Source: a candidate division Zixibacteria bacterium 4484_95
GTDB lineage: Bacteria > Zixibacteria > MSB-5A5 > UBA10806 > 4484-95
Length of the DNA: 55,683 nt
Assembly (NCBI GenBank): GCA_002085375.1
Contig: NATP01000019.1
Location: 1 to 55,683 of the forward strand
Direction: 5' to 3'
Numbering within the stretch: position 1 is the stretch's first letter; each line of letters starts with the position of its first letter. Positions 23,989-32,238 of the stretch are shown piece by piece. Under the pieces are notes generated by a model. The model was not told where the DNA came from, made no database searches, and saw nothing but the letters and a program-made list of their open reading frames with translations. Made by a program: the position numbers and the translations under genes.

Positions 23989-25871
23989 AGTTTATTATTG
24001 ATTTACTTTTTGGCATTCTATTTAGCATGTCGTTAGGGGGGTTAGGGGTTGTTTTCTTCAGGCGGATTTTAAAGACCGAGATCGATTTCTTCAGGGGATT
24101 TTTTACTGGATGTGGGATAGCGGTAGTAGTGTTATTTGTCGGTGGTCTTTTGGGCTTATTCGGCAGGACTTTCTTTTTTATATTTATAATTTTAATTTTT
24201 ATTTTTGCCATACCGGGGAGGAGAAAGTTTTTCACTTACAAGTTTATTGTTAACCGGAAATACATTTTGCCTTTGATATTGTTAGCATTGGTTTTGGTTA
24301 TCACCGGCTTATCATCTCTTTCTCCGCCTATCAAGAACGATACTTTGTATTACCATCTGGGATTGCCGAAACTATGGTCGATTGATGGTTATTTCAATTT
24401 TTACCCGACCATAGTTTTTTCCGCAACCGCCTTGAACTCGGAGCTTTTGCTGACACCTATTCTGTCAGTGGTTTCTCCTGAGGCGGCTCAGTTCTTTGTA
24501 TTTTTAGTTGGTTTGATGGTCATTTTTCTTCTTGGCGATGGTTTTTCCCGCTTTACCGGTGGTTCCAAGGCGCTGGCTGTTTTATCGCTTTCCGTGGTTC
24601 CCCTTTTCATAAGTGGCATGGCAGATGCTAAAAACGATTATCTTGCCGCTGGTTTTTCCCTTATGTCAGCACTGTTTTATTTTGATTATCTGAAAAGATA
24701 TAATCCTGGATTTATCTTGTTGGCTGGCATCTTTGCTGGCCTGGCAGCGGGGACCAAGACCAATGCTTTAATCTTCGTCATGGCTATGTTCATCGTGATT
24801 GTCCTTTCACGTCATCGATTAAAGGATATTATTCTTTTTCTGGTTGGAACATTGGTCTTCGGTTTCCCCTGGTATCTCAAAGCATACATCGAAACCGGAA
24901 ACCCGTTTTTCCCTTTCTATGACAACATATTTCATTCTCCATATTGGCGCGAGATTTTCGACGGTTTCAATAGAGTCACATTGCCCGAGGTTGAACATAA
25001 AAGCATCTTGAACTTTATAACTTCTCCGTTCAGGTTGGTTTATTTTCCAGATGTTTTCAGGGGGAGATTGGGGCCCCTGTTATTTATGCTTTTACCTTTA
25101 TTATTATTTATCAGGAAAATACCGGGAGTGGTTTTCAAAGCCCTGTTTATTTCAGCTGCATTTTATATCCTGTGGTATCTGGTTTCCGCCAATGCCCGAT
25201 ACATGATGCCTATTGTACCTCTATTAGCCCTGTTAGCTGCATATGTCATGGACAGGTTTATAAGCATAAGCAGATCGTCTGGCTTAGTTATCATTTGTAC
25301 TTTAACCCTGTTATTGGCAGTAAACGGCGTTCAGGTATTCCGTGATGGATTTAGTCGAGCAAAGGCTGCTGTTGGGATTATTGAATACGATGAGTTTTTG
25401 CACAAGATAGAAGTGTTAGATCCGAATGACGTTTCATCTTCAACAAGATGTCTCGCCATACCTTATTATGATATATGGCAATTTATCAACGTCACCGCTG
25501 AGGATGATGCTGTTGTAGGAATATTGTGCTCAAACTGGAACCGGGCTGATGGTTTTTACCTCGATCGTCACTTTCTTCTTTTAAACCCCACTGAACAGGT
25601 TGAGGTTGATTTTTCTGGACGTAGATATAACCTAATATCGTCGTTAGTAAAGCATAAAGTGAATTATGTTTTGATAGACAATCTTGTAGTTGAGGAGTTT
25701 TCTGCCGGGTCAACTTTTACTGAGGCACCGGGCTTTAAAATTTTTAAGCAGGGGGTTACAGATTTCGTTGACATTGTAAAAGAAAACGGTCAATTGGTTT
25801 ATTTAACTGACCGCTTCGAGTTATACAAATTATCAATGGAAAACGTTATTTTAAAAGCAACATCTTCTTGA
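23985..25871 (+). CDS. Large polytopic membrane protein, glycosyltransferase-like (GT39/GT87 type)
   Basis: 628 residues, ATG in an ATGA overlap with the small ORF. About a dozen membrane helices occupy residues 1-450. The conserved early extracytoplasmic loop reads SPPIKNDTLYYHLGLPKLW, with Asp and Tyr/His residues like those of lipid-sugar-dependent transferases. MADAKNDYLAAGFSL and AGLAAGTKTNALIF are further family-like phrases. A soluble C-terminal domain follows from about 450. It probably adds a sugar to a surface glycan or protein. Its end overlaps the convergent C25 gene by 26 nt. Confidence 0.7.
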   Translation: MKFIIDLLFGILFSMSLGGLGVVFFRRILKTEIDFFRGFFTGCGIAVVVLFVGGLLGLFGRTFFFIFIILIFIFAIPGRRKFFTYKFIVNRKYILPLILLALVLVITGLSSLSPPIKNDTLYYHLGLPKLWSIDGYFNFYPTIVFSATALNSELLLTPILSVVSPEAAQFFVFLVGLMVIFLLGDGFSRFTGGSKALAVLSLSVVPLFISGMADAKNDYLAAGFSLMSALFYFDYLKRYNPGFILLAGIFAGLAAGTKTNALIFVMAMFIVIVLSRHRLKDIILFLVGTLVFGFPWYLKAYIETGNPFFPFYDNIFHSPYWREIFDGFNRVTLPEVEHKSILNFITSPFRLVYFPDVFRGRLGPLLFMLLPLLLFIRKIPGVVFKALFISAAFYILWYLVSANARYMMPIVPLLALLAAYVMDRFISISRSSGLVIICTLTLLLAVNGVQVFRDGFSRAKAAVGIIEYDEFLHKIEVLDPNDVSSSTRCLAIPYYDIWQFINVTAEDDAVVGILCSNWNRADGFYLDRHFLLLNPTEQVEVDFSGRRYNLISSLVKHKVNYVLIDNLVVEEFSAGSTFTEAPGFKIFKQGVTDFVDIVKENGQLVYLTDRFELYKLSMENVILKATSS

Positions 25872-27282
25872 TAATCTCTTTATTTTCGGTTTTTAATCTG
25901 TATAGATATGTACCGCTGGCAACTTGCTTTCCGCTTGAGTTATTGCCGTCCCATTTGATGAGGTGATTGCCGGATGGGTAGGTGTTATCTGCTAAAGTTG
26001 TAACTTTTCTGCCAGCGATGTCTAATATATCTATCTTAATATGTGATGGTTCACCTGTTGCGAATCGAATTTCCGTGCAGTAATTAAAAGGATTGGGATA
26101 ATTTTCCCCAAGGTATATTTCACCAGGGATAATGTTTTTATCATCGGTATTTGATTGGTTGCTTACATTAATGGTATCGACATCAGGAACCATGTCCTTG
26201 GCATCAGCGGTAAGATACATCTGTCCGCCATAAGCCAAGACAAAGGGAATCTCAATTTCTCCATTGGCATCGGTAGTACCCCGATAGTAGAGCTCACCAG
26301 GTTTCCAGGCGCAGACCATTACATCGGTTGCTGGGCCATTTGGAGTGGATACTGAAACGGTTATGGAGTTACAGTTTATATCGATTTGATTGGGAGCATT
26401 GATTGTAAGCGGAACGGGGGTTTTAGTCCATATCTCCATTTCAGGATCGCCGAATAGGTTATGACCATAGGTGATATCCCGATAGCTCGAATAATATATT
26501 TTCGATAATGCTTCAGCGATAGCCAAGTGGCTGGCGGAATCGGAGAATACATATTCAATAAATTTACCTTCCATACGGAATGATGCTAATACCCAGCCCC
26601 ACCGGGTATTGCCAAGATATCCCACACCAGCGCGATGCGGTAAGAGTAAAAAAGATTCCATAAGCGTATTTTCTGAAAGGAATGGTCCAGGGCGGAGGAT
26701 CTCTTTGTCAAAATCGAAAGCTGCGTTTTCACAGCTGATTGAGTAATGTATAGAATATTTGTCACTCTCATCCAATAGCGCTAGGGCACATGAACCATCA
26801 CCATCGGGGATAAAGTCTCCAAATAGGAAGGAACGAGGTGGTATGTTATATCCGGGAGCCATTGTTGTGTAATGGTATGGAGACCCGTGATTAAGGTTTG
26901 ATGTAAAGCCCCAACCTTCATTAAGAACCTCGATAACCATTTCAGCGGTTGGTTGGGTAGGGTTTTGCGAGCCACCACTTGGTTCTTCGGCACAACTTGA
27001 GATGTCAACAAGGAAATTATCCGGCATCAGACCAGCCAACGAGACATGTTCATTTAAATCTCTCATCTGGTCGGCTACGATAATGAGTCCCTTTGTGAGG
27101 TAAGAAAAATCGCCATTGCCCGGGTTCTGTTCATATAAAAGTGCCTTTTCCACCCATGTTTCCGCTTCCTCCAAACTAACTACAGGGACTCTTCCCACAT
27201 ACAATTCAGGGTAAATATCCGGCTGGTCATGATTCGGTTCACCGTAAACACCATCGCCATCATAATCCCAATTTCCGGTAAG
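25846..27282 (-). CDS. C25 (gingipain-type) peptidase, C-terminal part with sorting domain (broken gene)
   Basis: This is the downstream part of a gene whose first part is at 27180-28211. In this frame homology starts near base 27282 with LTGNWDYDGDGVYGEP, then PDIYPELYVGRVPV, the segment that leads into the catalytic region of C25-like peptidases. Next come an Ig-like domain (PLTINAPNQIDINCNSITVSV) and a classic sorting/FlgD-like tail (LGENYPNPFN, VASGTYLYRLK, KKMLLLK). The catalytic His/Cys region is not obvious in its canonical form (the NHGSPYHY segment supplies a candidate His). Expected to be exported by a type IX system. The last 26 nt overlap the convergent glycosyltransferase gene. 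Confidence 0.75.
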   Translation of the reverse strand, partial: LTGNWDYDGDGVYGEPNHDQPDIYPELYVGRVPVVSLEEAETWVEKALLYEQNPGNGDFSYLTKGLIIVADQMRDLNEHVSLAGLMPDNFLVDISSCAEEPSGGSQNPTQPTAEMVIEVLNEGWGFTSNLNHGSPYHYTTMAPGYNIPPRSFLFGDFIPDGDGSCALALLDESDKYSIHYSISCENAAFDFDKEILRPGPFLSENTLMESFLLLPHRAGVGYLGNTRWGWVLASFRMEGKFIEYVFSDSASHLAIAEALSKIYYSSYRDITYGHNLFGDPEMEIWTKTPVPLTINAPNQIDINCNSITVSVSTPNGPATDVMVCAWKPGELYYRGTTDANGEIEIPFVLAYGGQMYLTADAKDMVPDVDTINVSNQSNTDDKNIIPGEIYLGENYPNPFNYCTEIRFATGEPSHIKIDILDIAGRKVTTLADNTYPSGNHLIKWDGNNSSGKQVASGTYLYRLKTENKEIIKKMLLLK

Positions 27283-28211
27283 GCATAACGGATGGGGATG
27301 ACATCCTCATCACCGCCCAGTAATACCCACATTGCACCATTATTGTAAGCCTCCTGAAGATACGCTCTTAATCGGGCTGGTTGATCCTCTCCTGAATAGT
27401 TTTGCAGGATTTCCTCTATCAGCACAAGCTCGGTTAGGAGTCCTTTCTGGTTTTTCCAGGCTGCATATGGATAAAAAGCTGGAGCAATCTCAGCTGAGGT
27501 TATAATCAGATATTCAGCTCCAATACCTAATGTGAATTCCCCGGGAATACCGTCATCGCCTTTAAAGAAAGAACCAATAATTGGAGTTTGGAAGTCAGCG
27601 GGGTTGTCAAGCATATTCCTAACCTGATTTGCGGCCTTAGGTAACGATCCGGTTAAGTTTGTGAAATGGTCAATAAGATCGATATGGATGTTGATTTCAC
27701 CAATTAAGAACATCTCACCTTTAACAGGATTGAACTGAAGAGGATATACAGCTATTGCGGTTAAGTGTTGTGGCCCCATCATACCCTCGTTTATTAGTTC
27801 AGCATACTTTCCGGGGAAAGTCTTATTGGACATGTAAATGTCCTGATTTTTTAAGGCTGGTTTGAATTTCTCAATGGTGCCGGTTTTAATGTCTCCTTCA
27901 AACCAAGCATATTCAATTCCCTGGGCTAATCTGCTAATATTTGAACCGGTAGCTGAAATAGAGCTGATTTTAGTATTTTCAGGTAGAGCTAATCTGATTA
28001 TTTTGTATGGGATTTCGGGAGCGCCTTCAATTTCTATGAAGAAATCATCCTTTAGATTGTATCTAACCCCCGTATCAGTACTTTCAACGGAAATTTCATT
28101 TTGATCAGTTGTAACTCTGTAGTCAAATTTATCTTTAGCAGAGGCTGAGAGCGCTAATACGTTGATTATTATAAAGATATTTATAATGCAATTTTTAAAT
28201 CCGCTAAACAT
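27180..28211 (-). CDS. C25 (gingipain-type) peptidase, N-terminal part (broken gene)
   Basis: Start ATG at 28209-28211 with a strong AAGGAGGGG site. Signal peptide in the first 25 residues (CIINIFIIINVLALSASA). The propeptide/N-terminal beta domain (IEGAPEIPYKIIRLALPENTKI) is followed by YLIITSAEIAPAFYPYAAWKNQKGL and WVLLGGDEDVIPIRYA, the conserved opening of the C25 domain. At about base 27282 the frame is lost: the sequence jumps from RYA to LTGNWDYDGDG in another frame. Relatives have 20-30 residues between them (a DLYYAD-type segment). The last 30 codons of this ORF are out of frame and meaningless. Confidence 0.75.
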   Translation of the reverse strand: MFSGFKNCIINIFIIINVLALSASAKDKFDYRVTTDQNEISVESTDTGVRYNLKDDFFIEIEGAPEIPYKIIRLALPENTKISSISATGSNISRLAQGIEYAWFEGDIKTGTIEKFKPALKNQDIYMSNKTFPGKYAELINEGMMGPQHLTAIAVYPLQFNPVKGEMFLIGEINIHIDLIDHFTNLTGSLPKAANQVRNMLDNPADFQTPIIGSFFKGDDGIPGEFTLGIGAEYLIITSAEIAPAFYPYAAWKNQKGLLTELVLIEEILQNYSGEDQPARLRAYLQEAYNNGAMWVLLGGDEDVIPIRYALPEIGIMMAMVFTVNRIMTSRIFTLNCMWEESL

Positions 28212-28402
28212 TTTCCCCTCCTTAAGCCAGTTTGGATTGCTAATGCGTTTTTACTTAGGGGTTATTTGCAAAGGTTATGCCATGAGAAGAATTACTGTTT
28301 TAAAATGGAACATTATGTAAGTTTATGTTATTTGGTGTGATATAAAGGAATTTTTTGCTAGAATTTGGTTTTTAATGATATGAACCTCTAAAAATATTGG
28401 GT

Positions 28403-28427
28403 GGTTACAATACTTTTTGTTGTAGCC
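28403..28427. other. Hairpin in the dcw upstream region
   Basis: Arms 28403-28410 and 28420-28427 pair over 8 bp with one G-T pair, with a T-rich loop. It lies 41 bp upstream of the dcw -35 element, in the spacer between the divergent C25 and mraZ genes. It could be a weak terminator-like structure or an operator; no function is assigned. Confidence 0.3.
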
Positions 28428-28467
28428 CTATATCTTTAAATAGACTATAAGATATATAATTTTTTTC

Positions 28468-28496
28468 TTGACAGTTGTGGTTTGTAGGAATAGTAT
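28468..28496 (+). promoter_or_regulatory. Sigma70-like promoter of the dcw cluster
   Basis: TTGACA (28468-28473) and TAGTAT (28491-28496) are exactly 17 bp apart, the best promoter match in the window. Transcription would start near 28503, giving a leader of about 30 nt before the mraZ TTG. The two MraZ boxes begin 2 bp after the -10 element. Confidence 0.7.
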
Positions 28497-28498
28497 TG

Positions 28499-28513
28499 TG
28501 GGAGTTTGTGGGT
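28499..28513 (+). promoter_or_regulatory. Probable MraZ operator (two TGGGN boxes)
   Basis: TGGGA (28499-28503) and TGGGT (28509-28513) are separated by 5 bp, giving the 10-bp period of TGGGN-N5 repeats described for E. coli MraZ binding sites. They cover the predicted transcription start. MraZ binding here would block initiation, giving autoregulation of the cluster. The pattern is read from the sequence; binding is inferred from the family. Confidence 0.6.
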
Positions 28514-28532
28514 TAAAAAGGAGATTTTTATC

Positions 28533-28967
28533 TTGGCTGGCTTTAAAGGTTCATACAAACATATAATCGACCAAAAAGGGAGGATAAATATACCTGCAAA
28601 GTTTCGTCGGGCACCTGGTACACCGGAGAGTTATGTTGTAACCAGAGGTCTAAACGGGTGCTTATATGTTTTTCCTGTTGACGAGTGGGAGAAAGTGGAG
28701 GTTAAGCTTCGTTCTCTTAAACAGACGGACCCTGATGCTCTTTATTATTTAAGAAAAACCCTCCCCAATACAAATGATGTCCAGGTTGACAAGCAGGGCC
28801 GAATCAACATTCCCTCGAATTTAATAAAGTTGGCAGGTTTAGAAAAAGAAGTACTGATTATTGGGGCACTTGACAGGATGGAGATATGGTCTCCTGATAA
28901 TTTTAAGAAGTATTTAGAGGAATGTCCTAAAACCTATGAGGAGGTGGCCAGAGAAATACTTATCTAA
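28533..28967 (+). CDS. mraZ: Transcriptional regulator MraZ
   Basis: 144 residues from TTG at 28533, which has AAGGAG 9 bp upstream and gives the expected N-terminus (AGFKGSYKHIIDQKGRINIP). The GTG at 28506 would add an atypical leader and overlap the operator. Two AbrB-like DXXXR units are visible: DQKGR near the start and DKQGRINIPSNL in the second half. MraZ represses and tunes the dcw promoter, and two TGGGN boxes lie directly upstream. First gene of the cluster; overlaps rsmH. Confidence 0.93.
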   Translation: MAGFKGSYKHIIDQKGRINIPAKFRRAPGTPESYVVTRGLNGCLYVFPVDEWEKVEVKLRSLKQTDPDALYYLRKTLPNTNDVQVDKQGRINIPSNLIKLAGLEKEVLIIGALDRMEIWSPDNFKKYLEECPKTYEEVAREILI

Positions 28968-29895
28968 AAGAGTGCATCTTCCAGTAATGGCAGGGGAGGT
29001 TGTTGGTTTACTTAAAAACTGTCCAAGTGGGGTATTTATTGATGCTACCATTGCTGAAGGTGGCCACACATTAGCAGTATACGATGCTTATGGTGACCAT
29101 TTTAGATATTTCGGATTTGATCTCAACAGTAGGGTTCTTGATTTTGCACGAAAAGAATTTGACTCTGTTTGTTTGGATGCCGAGCTGGTCAAGCTGAATT
29201 TTTCTGAAATTGCTTTATTTTTACAAAGGAGGGAAATAGACTCGATAAGCGCAGTTTTATTCGACCTTGGAACAAGTTCGTATCAAATCGAGAAACCAGG
29301 GCAGGGATTTTCCTACCTTAAAGATGGGCCACTAAATTTGTCATTTAACGACGATGAAAAGATGGCAGCGGCAAACCTTATAGAGAATTTAAGTGAGAAG
29401 GAACTAACCGATGTTATCAGGTTATATGGACAAGAGGTAAAAGCGAAAAGATTGGCCCAAGCCATGAAAAGTTCACCTAAAAAAATAAAAACTACCGCTC
29501 AGCTTTCAGGAGTAATCCGTTCTGTTGTCGGAGACAGGTATTTTGTAAAAACCGCCGCCAGAGTATTTCAGGCTTTGAGGATCAAGGTCAATGATGAGCT
29601 TGGAAATATACAAAAAAGCCTTGAAAGCATCATTCCGATTCTGGTGACGGGAGGGAGGGTGATTGTGATATCTTATCACTCACTTGAAGATGGCCTTGTT
29701 AAAAAGATATTTAAGAAATATTCTGGTAGATGTGTTTGTCCATCGAATGTTTTAGAGTGTCGGTGTGGCAAACAGAAGCTTGTCCGACCTGTGCATTCTA
29801 AACCTCTTTATCCTAGCCGGGTTGAGGTTGCAAGAAATCCCAGGGCTAGGTCTGCGAAATTGAGGGTAGTTGAGAAAGTTGCGTTTACATCATAA
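28936..29895 (+). CDS. rsmH: 16S rRNA (cytosine-1402-N4)-methyltransferase
   Basis: 319 residues from ATG 28936; GTG at 28972 (4 nt after the mraZ stop) is a realistic alternative that keeps the conserved HLPVMAGEVV. RsmH methylates C1402 in the ribosomal P site using SAM. SAM-site motif DATIAEGGHT, then FDLGTSSYQIEKPGQGFSY, VFQALRIKVNDELGN (family: ALRIxVNxEL) and VISYHSLEDGLVKKIF. Oddity: the usual GPLDMRM block reads GPLNLSF. CxCPxxxxxCxCG-like cysteines lie near the C-terminus. Confidence 0.93.
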   Translation: MRRWPEKYLSKRVHLPVMAGEVVGLLKNCPSGVFIDATIAEGGHTLAVYDAYGDHFRYFGFDLNSRVLDFARKEFDSVCLDAELVKLNFSEIALFLQRREIDSISAVLFDLGTSSYQIEKPGQGFSYLKDGPLNLSFNDDEKMAAANLIENLSEKELTDVIRLYGQEVKAKRLAQAMKSSPKKIKTTAQLSGVIRSVVGDRYFVKTAARVFQALRIKVNDELGNIQKSLESIIPILVTGGRVIVISYHSLEDGLVKKIFKKYSGRCVCPSNVLECRCGKQKLVRPVHSKPLYPSRVEVARNPRARSAKLRVVEKVAFTS

Positions 29896-30256
29896 AAAAA
29901 ACAGGTTTTTTAAGCAATTTAGATTGATAATTCCGGCAATATTTGCCCTGGCGATTGTATGGGTCTGGAAATCGACTATGGCTGATAAATTCTCTCGCAT
30001 GCTGACTGAACTTGACCAGACAAGAAAGGAATTAATTGAAGAAAATAAACGGTTAAAGGTTAAGCTTGAACGTTACAGCTCTATTTCTTGGATAGATAGC
30101 TGTGCTTGCTACAAGTATGGTATGACATATAATGTGAAGAAGCGTATTGTTGTATTTGATAATCCTAAAGAAGAAACAAAAAAAGATCGGAGCCTTTTTG
30201 CAGGATTGGGTAATGTAGCGGGTGAAATATTGAAGAAGTTAAAAGGTGAAAAATGA
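29870..30256 (+). CDS. ftsL: FtsL-like septum protein
   Basis: 128 residues from TTG at 29870; TTG at 29879 is the alternative. Basic N-terminus, one membrane helix at about residues 19-35 (LIIPAIFALAIVWVW), then a coiled coil (FSRMLTELDQTRKELIEENK) that would run into the periplasm, and a variable tail. Sequence identity in this family is always low; the call rests on topology and on its position between rsmH and the division PBP. FtsL joins FtsB and FtsQ in the divisome. Overlaps both neighbours. Confidence 0.75.
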   Translation: MRKLRLHHKKNRFFKQFRLIIPAIFALAIVWVWKSTMADKFSRMLTELDQTRKELIEENKRLKVKLERYSSISWIDSCACYKYGMTYNVKKRIVVFDNPKEETKKDRSLFAGLGNVAGEILKKLKGEK

Positions 30257-32238
30257 GCGGCCTGAGAGGTTCGATATCTAAATCAAGAATCCTTTTTTTA
30301 AAGATAACGATAATTGTAGCTTGGGCGGTTTTCATTGGGAGGTTGATATGCCTTCAATTTATAGACAGAGAAAAATTTATTCAGGCTGCCAATGACCAAC
30401 AAAATCTTGTTATCGATATTCAGTCCAAACGAGGAATCATTTATGACCGTAACTATAGAGTTTTAGCCCAGGATATCGATTCTTATTCGTATTATGTTGT
30501 TCCTGAAGAGATTAATGACAGAAAAAAAGCAGAACGGCTTTTGAGAGAAATAACTGGAAAATCTGGTTGGGAAAAGAAATTTGAAAAGTATCCGAAATTT
30601 CTATGGGTTGCCAGAAAGACCTCCCCCGAATTAAAAGGTTATTTTGATAGTTCCGGCATAGAGTCTTTAAATTATGTTATTGAGCCCAAAAGGATATACC
30701 CATCCGGTAATCTGGCTTTTTCTTTGTTGGGCAGAGTAGATATAGATAACAACGGTCTTTCTGGACTTGAATTACAGTATAACGATATACTTTCTGGTAA
30801 GAGTGGGAAAGATATTTTACGTCGTGATGGTTTGGGATATAGTTACTTGTTCAATGAAAAGCCCCTGGTTGAACCGCATCCGGGTCTAGACATGGTAACG
30901 ACGATAGACCTTGACCTTCAACAGATAGTTGAGCAGGAATTGGTGACCGCTCTTGCAGAAAACAACGCTGCTTTTGCCATCGGTCTGTTTATCGAGGTGG
31001 GTACGGGAGAGATCCTTGCTTGCGCAGTTTTAGATAGCCTGGGAAAGCACTCGTCGCGCAACAGAACGATTACCGATCAATATGAACCCGGCTCCACCTT
31101 CAAAATCATTACGGCGGCTATAGCTCTTTCGAGTGGATTGTTTGAACCAGAAAACAAATTGTGCGTAGAAAACGGTAGGTTCCGGATCGGCGGGAGAATA
31201 ATTAGAGATGACCATGAGTATGATACCCTTACTGTTGAGGATATCATTGTTTTTTCCTCTAATATTGGCGTGTCTAAAATAGCTTGCAGATTAGGTGACC
31301 AACGTCTTTATAAGGCTATTAAGGAAGCTGGCTTCACGGTGCCTCAGGGAGTGGATTTCCCTGGTGAGGCTAAAGGATTTATTCAACATCCTGGTTGGAG
31401 GAAACATTATTTAGCCAGTATAAGTTTCGGACATGGAATTTCTGCTACGCCATTACAGATCGTTTCATTATACGGTGCTATCGCCTCGGGTGGAGACCTT
31501 TACCGGCCGTATTTCGGCAAACAGATAATATATGAGGATGGCCATAAAGAGAGATTAAATCATGTTCACAAGGTCAGGAGTGTTTTTGATTCCAAAGTAG
31601 CAGCTACCTTAGCGGATTTCCTAAGACAAGTGGTAACAAGAGGTACTGCTACAAAGGCCTCTTCGGATATTGTCTCAATTGCCGGTAAGACCGGAACAGC
31701 CTTAAAATTGAGAGATGATTTAAAGGGGTATGACCACCGCAAAGCTCAAGCTTCATTTGTAGGTTTTTTCCCTGCGGATTTTCCTCGAGTGGTGGGGATT
31801 GTGTTTTTTGATGAACCAAAAAACTCTCGTTATGGGGGGATAACAGCGGCGCCGGTTTTTAAAAGGATTGCTGAGAGGTATTGCACTTTACCCCGACAGA
31901 TGGCACGATGGGCTATGGAGATGGAAAGTTGCAAAAGAAAAACATCGCCGAACGACAAAGTTGAATATATAACCGACAGGGTAAATTCAACAAACGATTG
32001 GCGCGGAGAGATGGTTAAACTTATCAATATCTCCGCTCGCTATTATGAAAATCAAGGAGATAAAAACCTTATCCCCGATTTCAGAGGATTGACCCTCAGG
32101 CAGGCACTGACTTTGGCGGCTGATAAGGGTCTTAGATGTAAGTTCAGCGGTTCCGGGATTGTTACCGAGCAATTTCCTAGTGCCGGTAAAATATACAAGC
32201 CGGGGACGGTATTGGAATTGAGGTGTAAAAGCGGATGA
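30253..32238 (+). CDS. ftsI: Division-type penicillin-binding protein with a PASTA domain (FtsI)
   Basis: 661 residues, ATGA overlap with ftsL. This is a monofunctional transpeptidase that cross-links septal peptidoglycan. One membrane helix lies near residues 15-38, followed by the dimerisation/pedestal domain (KRGIIYDRNYRVLA). The active-site motifs are complete: SXXK at S281-K284 (PGSTFK), SXN at 335-337 (SSN) and KTGT at 479-482. A single PASTA repeat forms the C-terminus (LIPDFRGLTLRQALTLAADK, ending in TVLELRCKSG), a feature commoner in Gram-positives but seen in several deep phyla. Overlaps murE by 4 nt. Confidence 0.93.
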   Translation: MSGLRGSISKSRILFLKITIIVAWAVFIGRLICLQFIDREKFIQAANDQQNLVIDIQSKRGIIYDRNYRVLAQDIDSYSYYVVPEEINDRKKAERLLREITGKSGWEKKFEKYPKFLWVARKTSPELKGYFDSSGIESLNYVIEPKRIYPSGNLAFSLLGRVDIDNNGLSGLELQYNDILSGKSGKDILRRDGLGYSYLFNEKPLVEPHPGLDMVTTIDLDLQQIVEQELVTALAENNAAFAIGLFIEVGTGEILACAVLDSLGKHSSRNRTITDQYEPGSTFKIITAAIALSSGLFEPENKLCVENGRFRIGGRIIRDDHEYDTLTVEDIIVFSSNIGVSKIACRLGDQRLYKAIKEAGFTVPQGVDFPGEAKGFIQHPGWRKHYLASISFGHGISATPLQIVSLYGAIASGGDLYRPYFGKQIIYEDGHKERLNHVHKVRSVFDSKVAATLADFLRQVVTRGTATKASSDIVSIAGKTGTALKLRDDLKGYDHRKAQASFVGFFPADFPRVVGIVFFDEPKNSRYGGITAAPVFKRIAERYCTLPRQMARWAMEMESCKRKTSPNDKVEYITDRVNSTNDWRGEMVKLINISARYYENQGDKNLIPDFRGLTLRQALTLAADKGLRCKFSGSGIVTEQFPSAGKIYKPGTVLELRCKSG

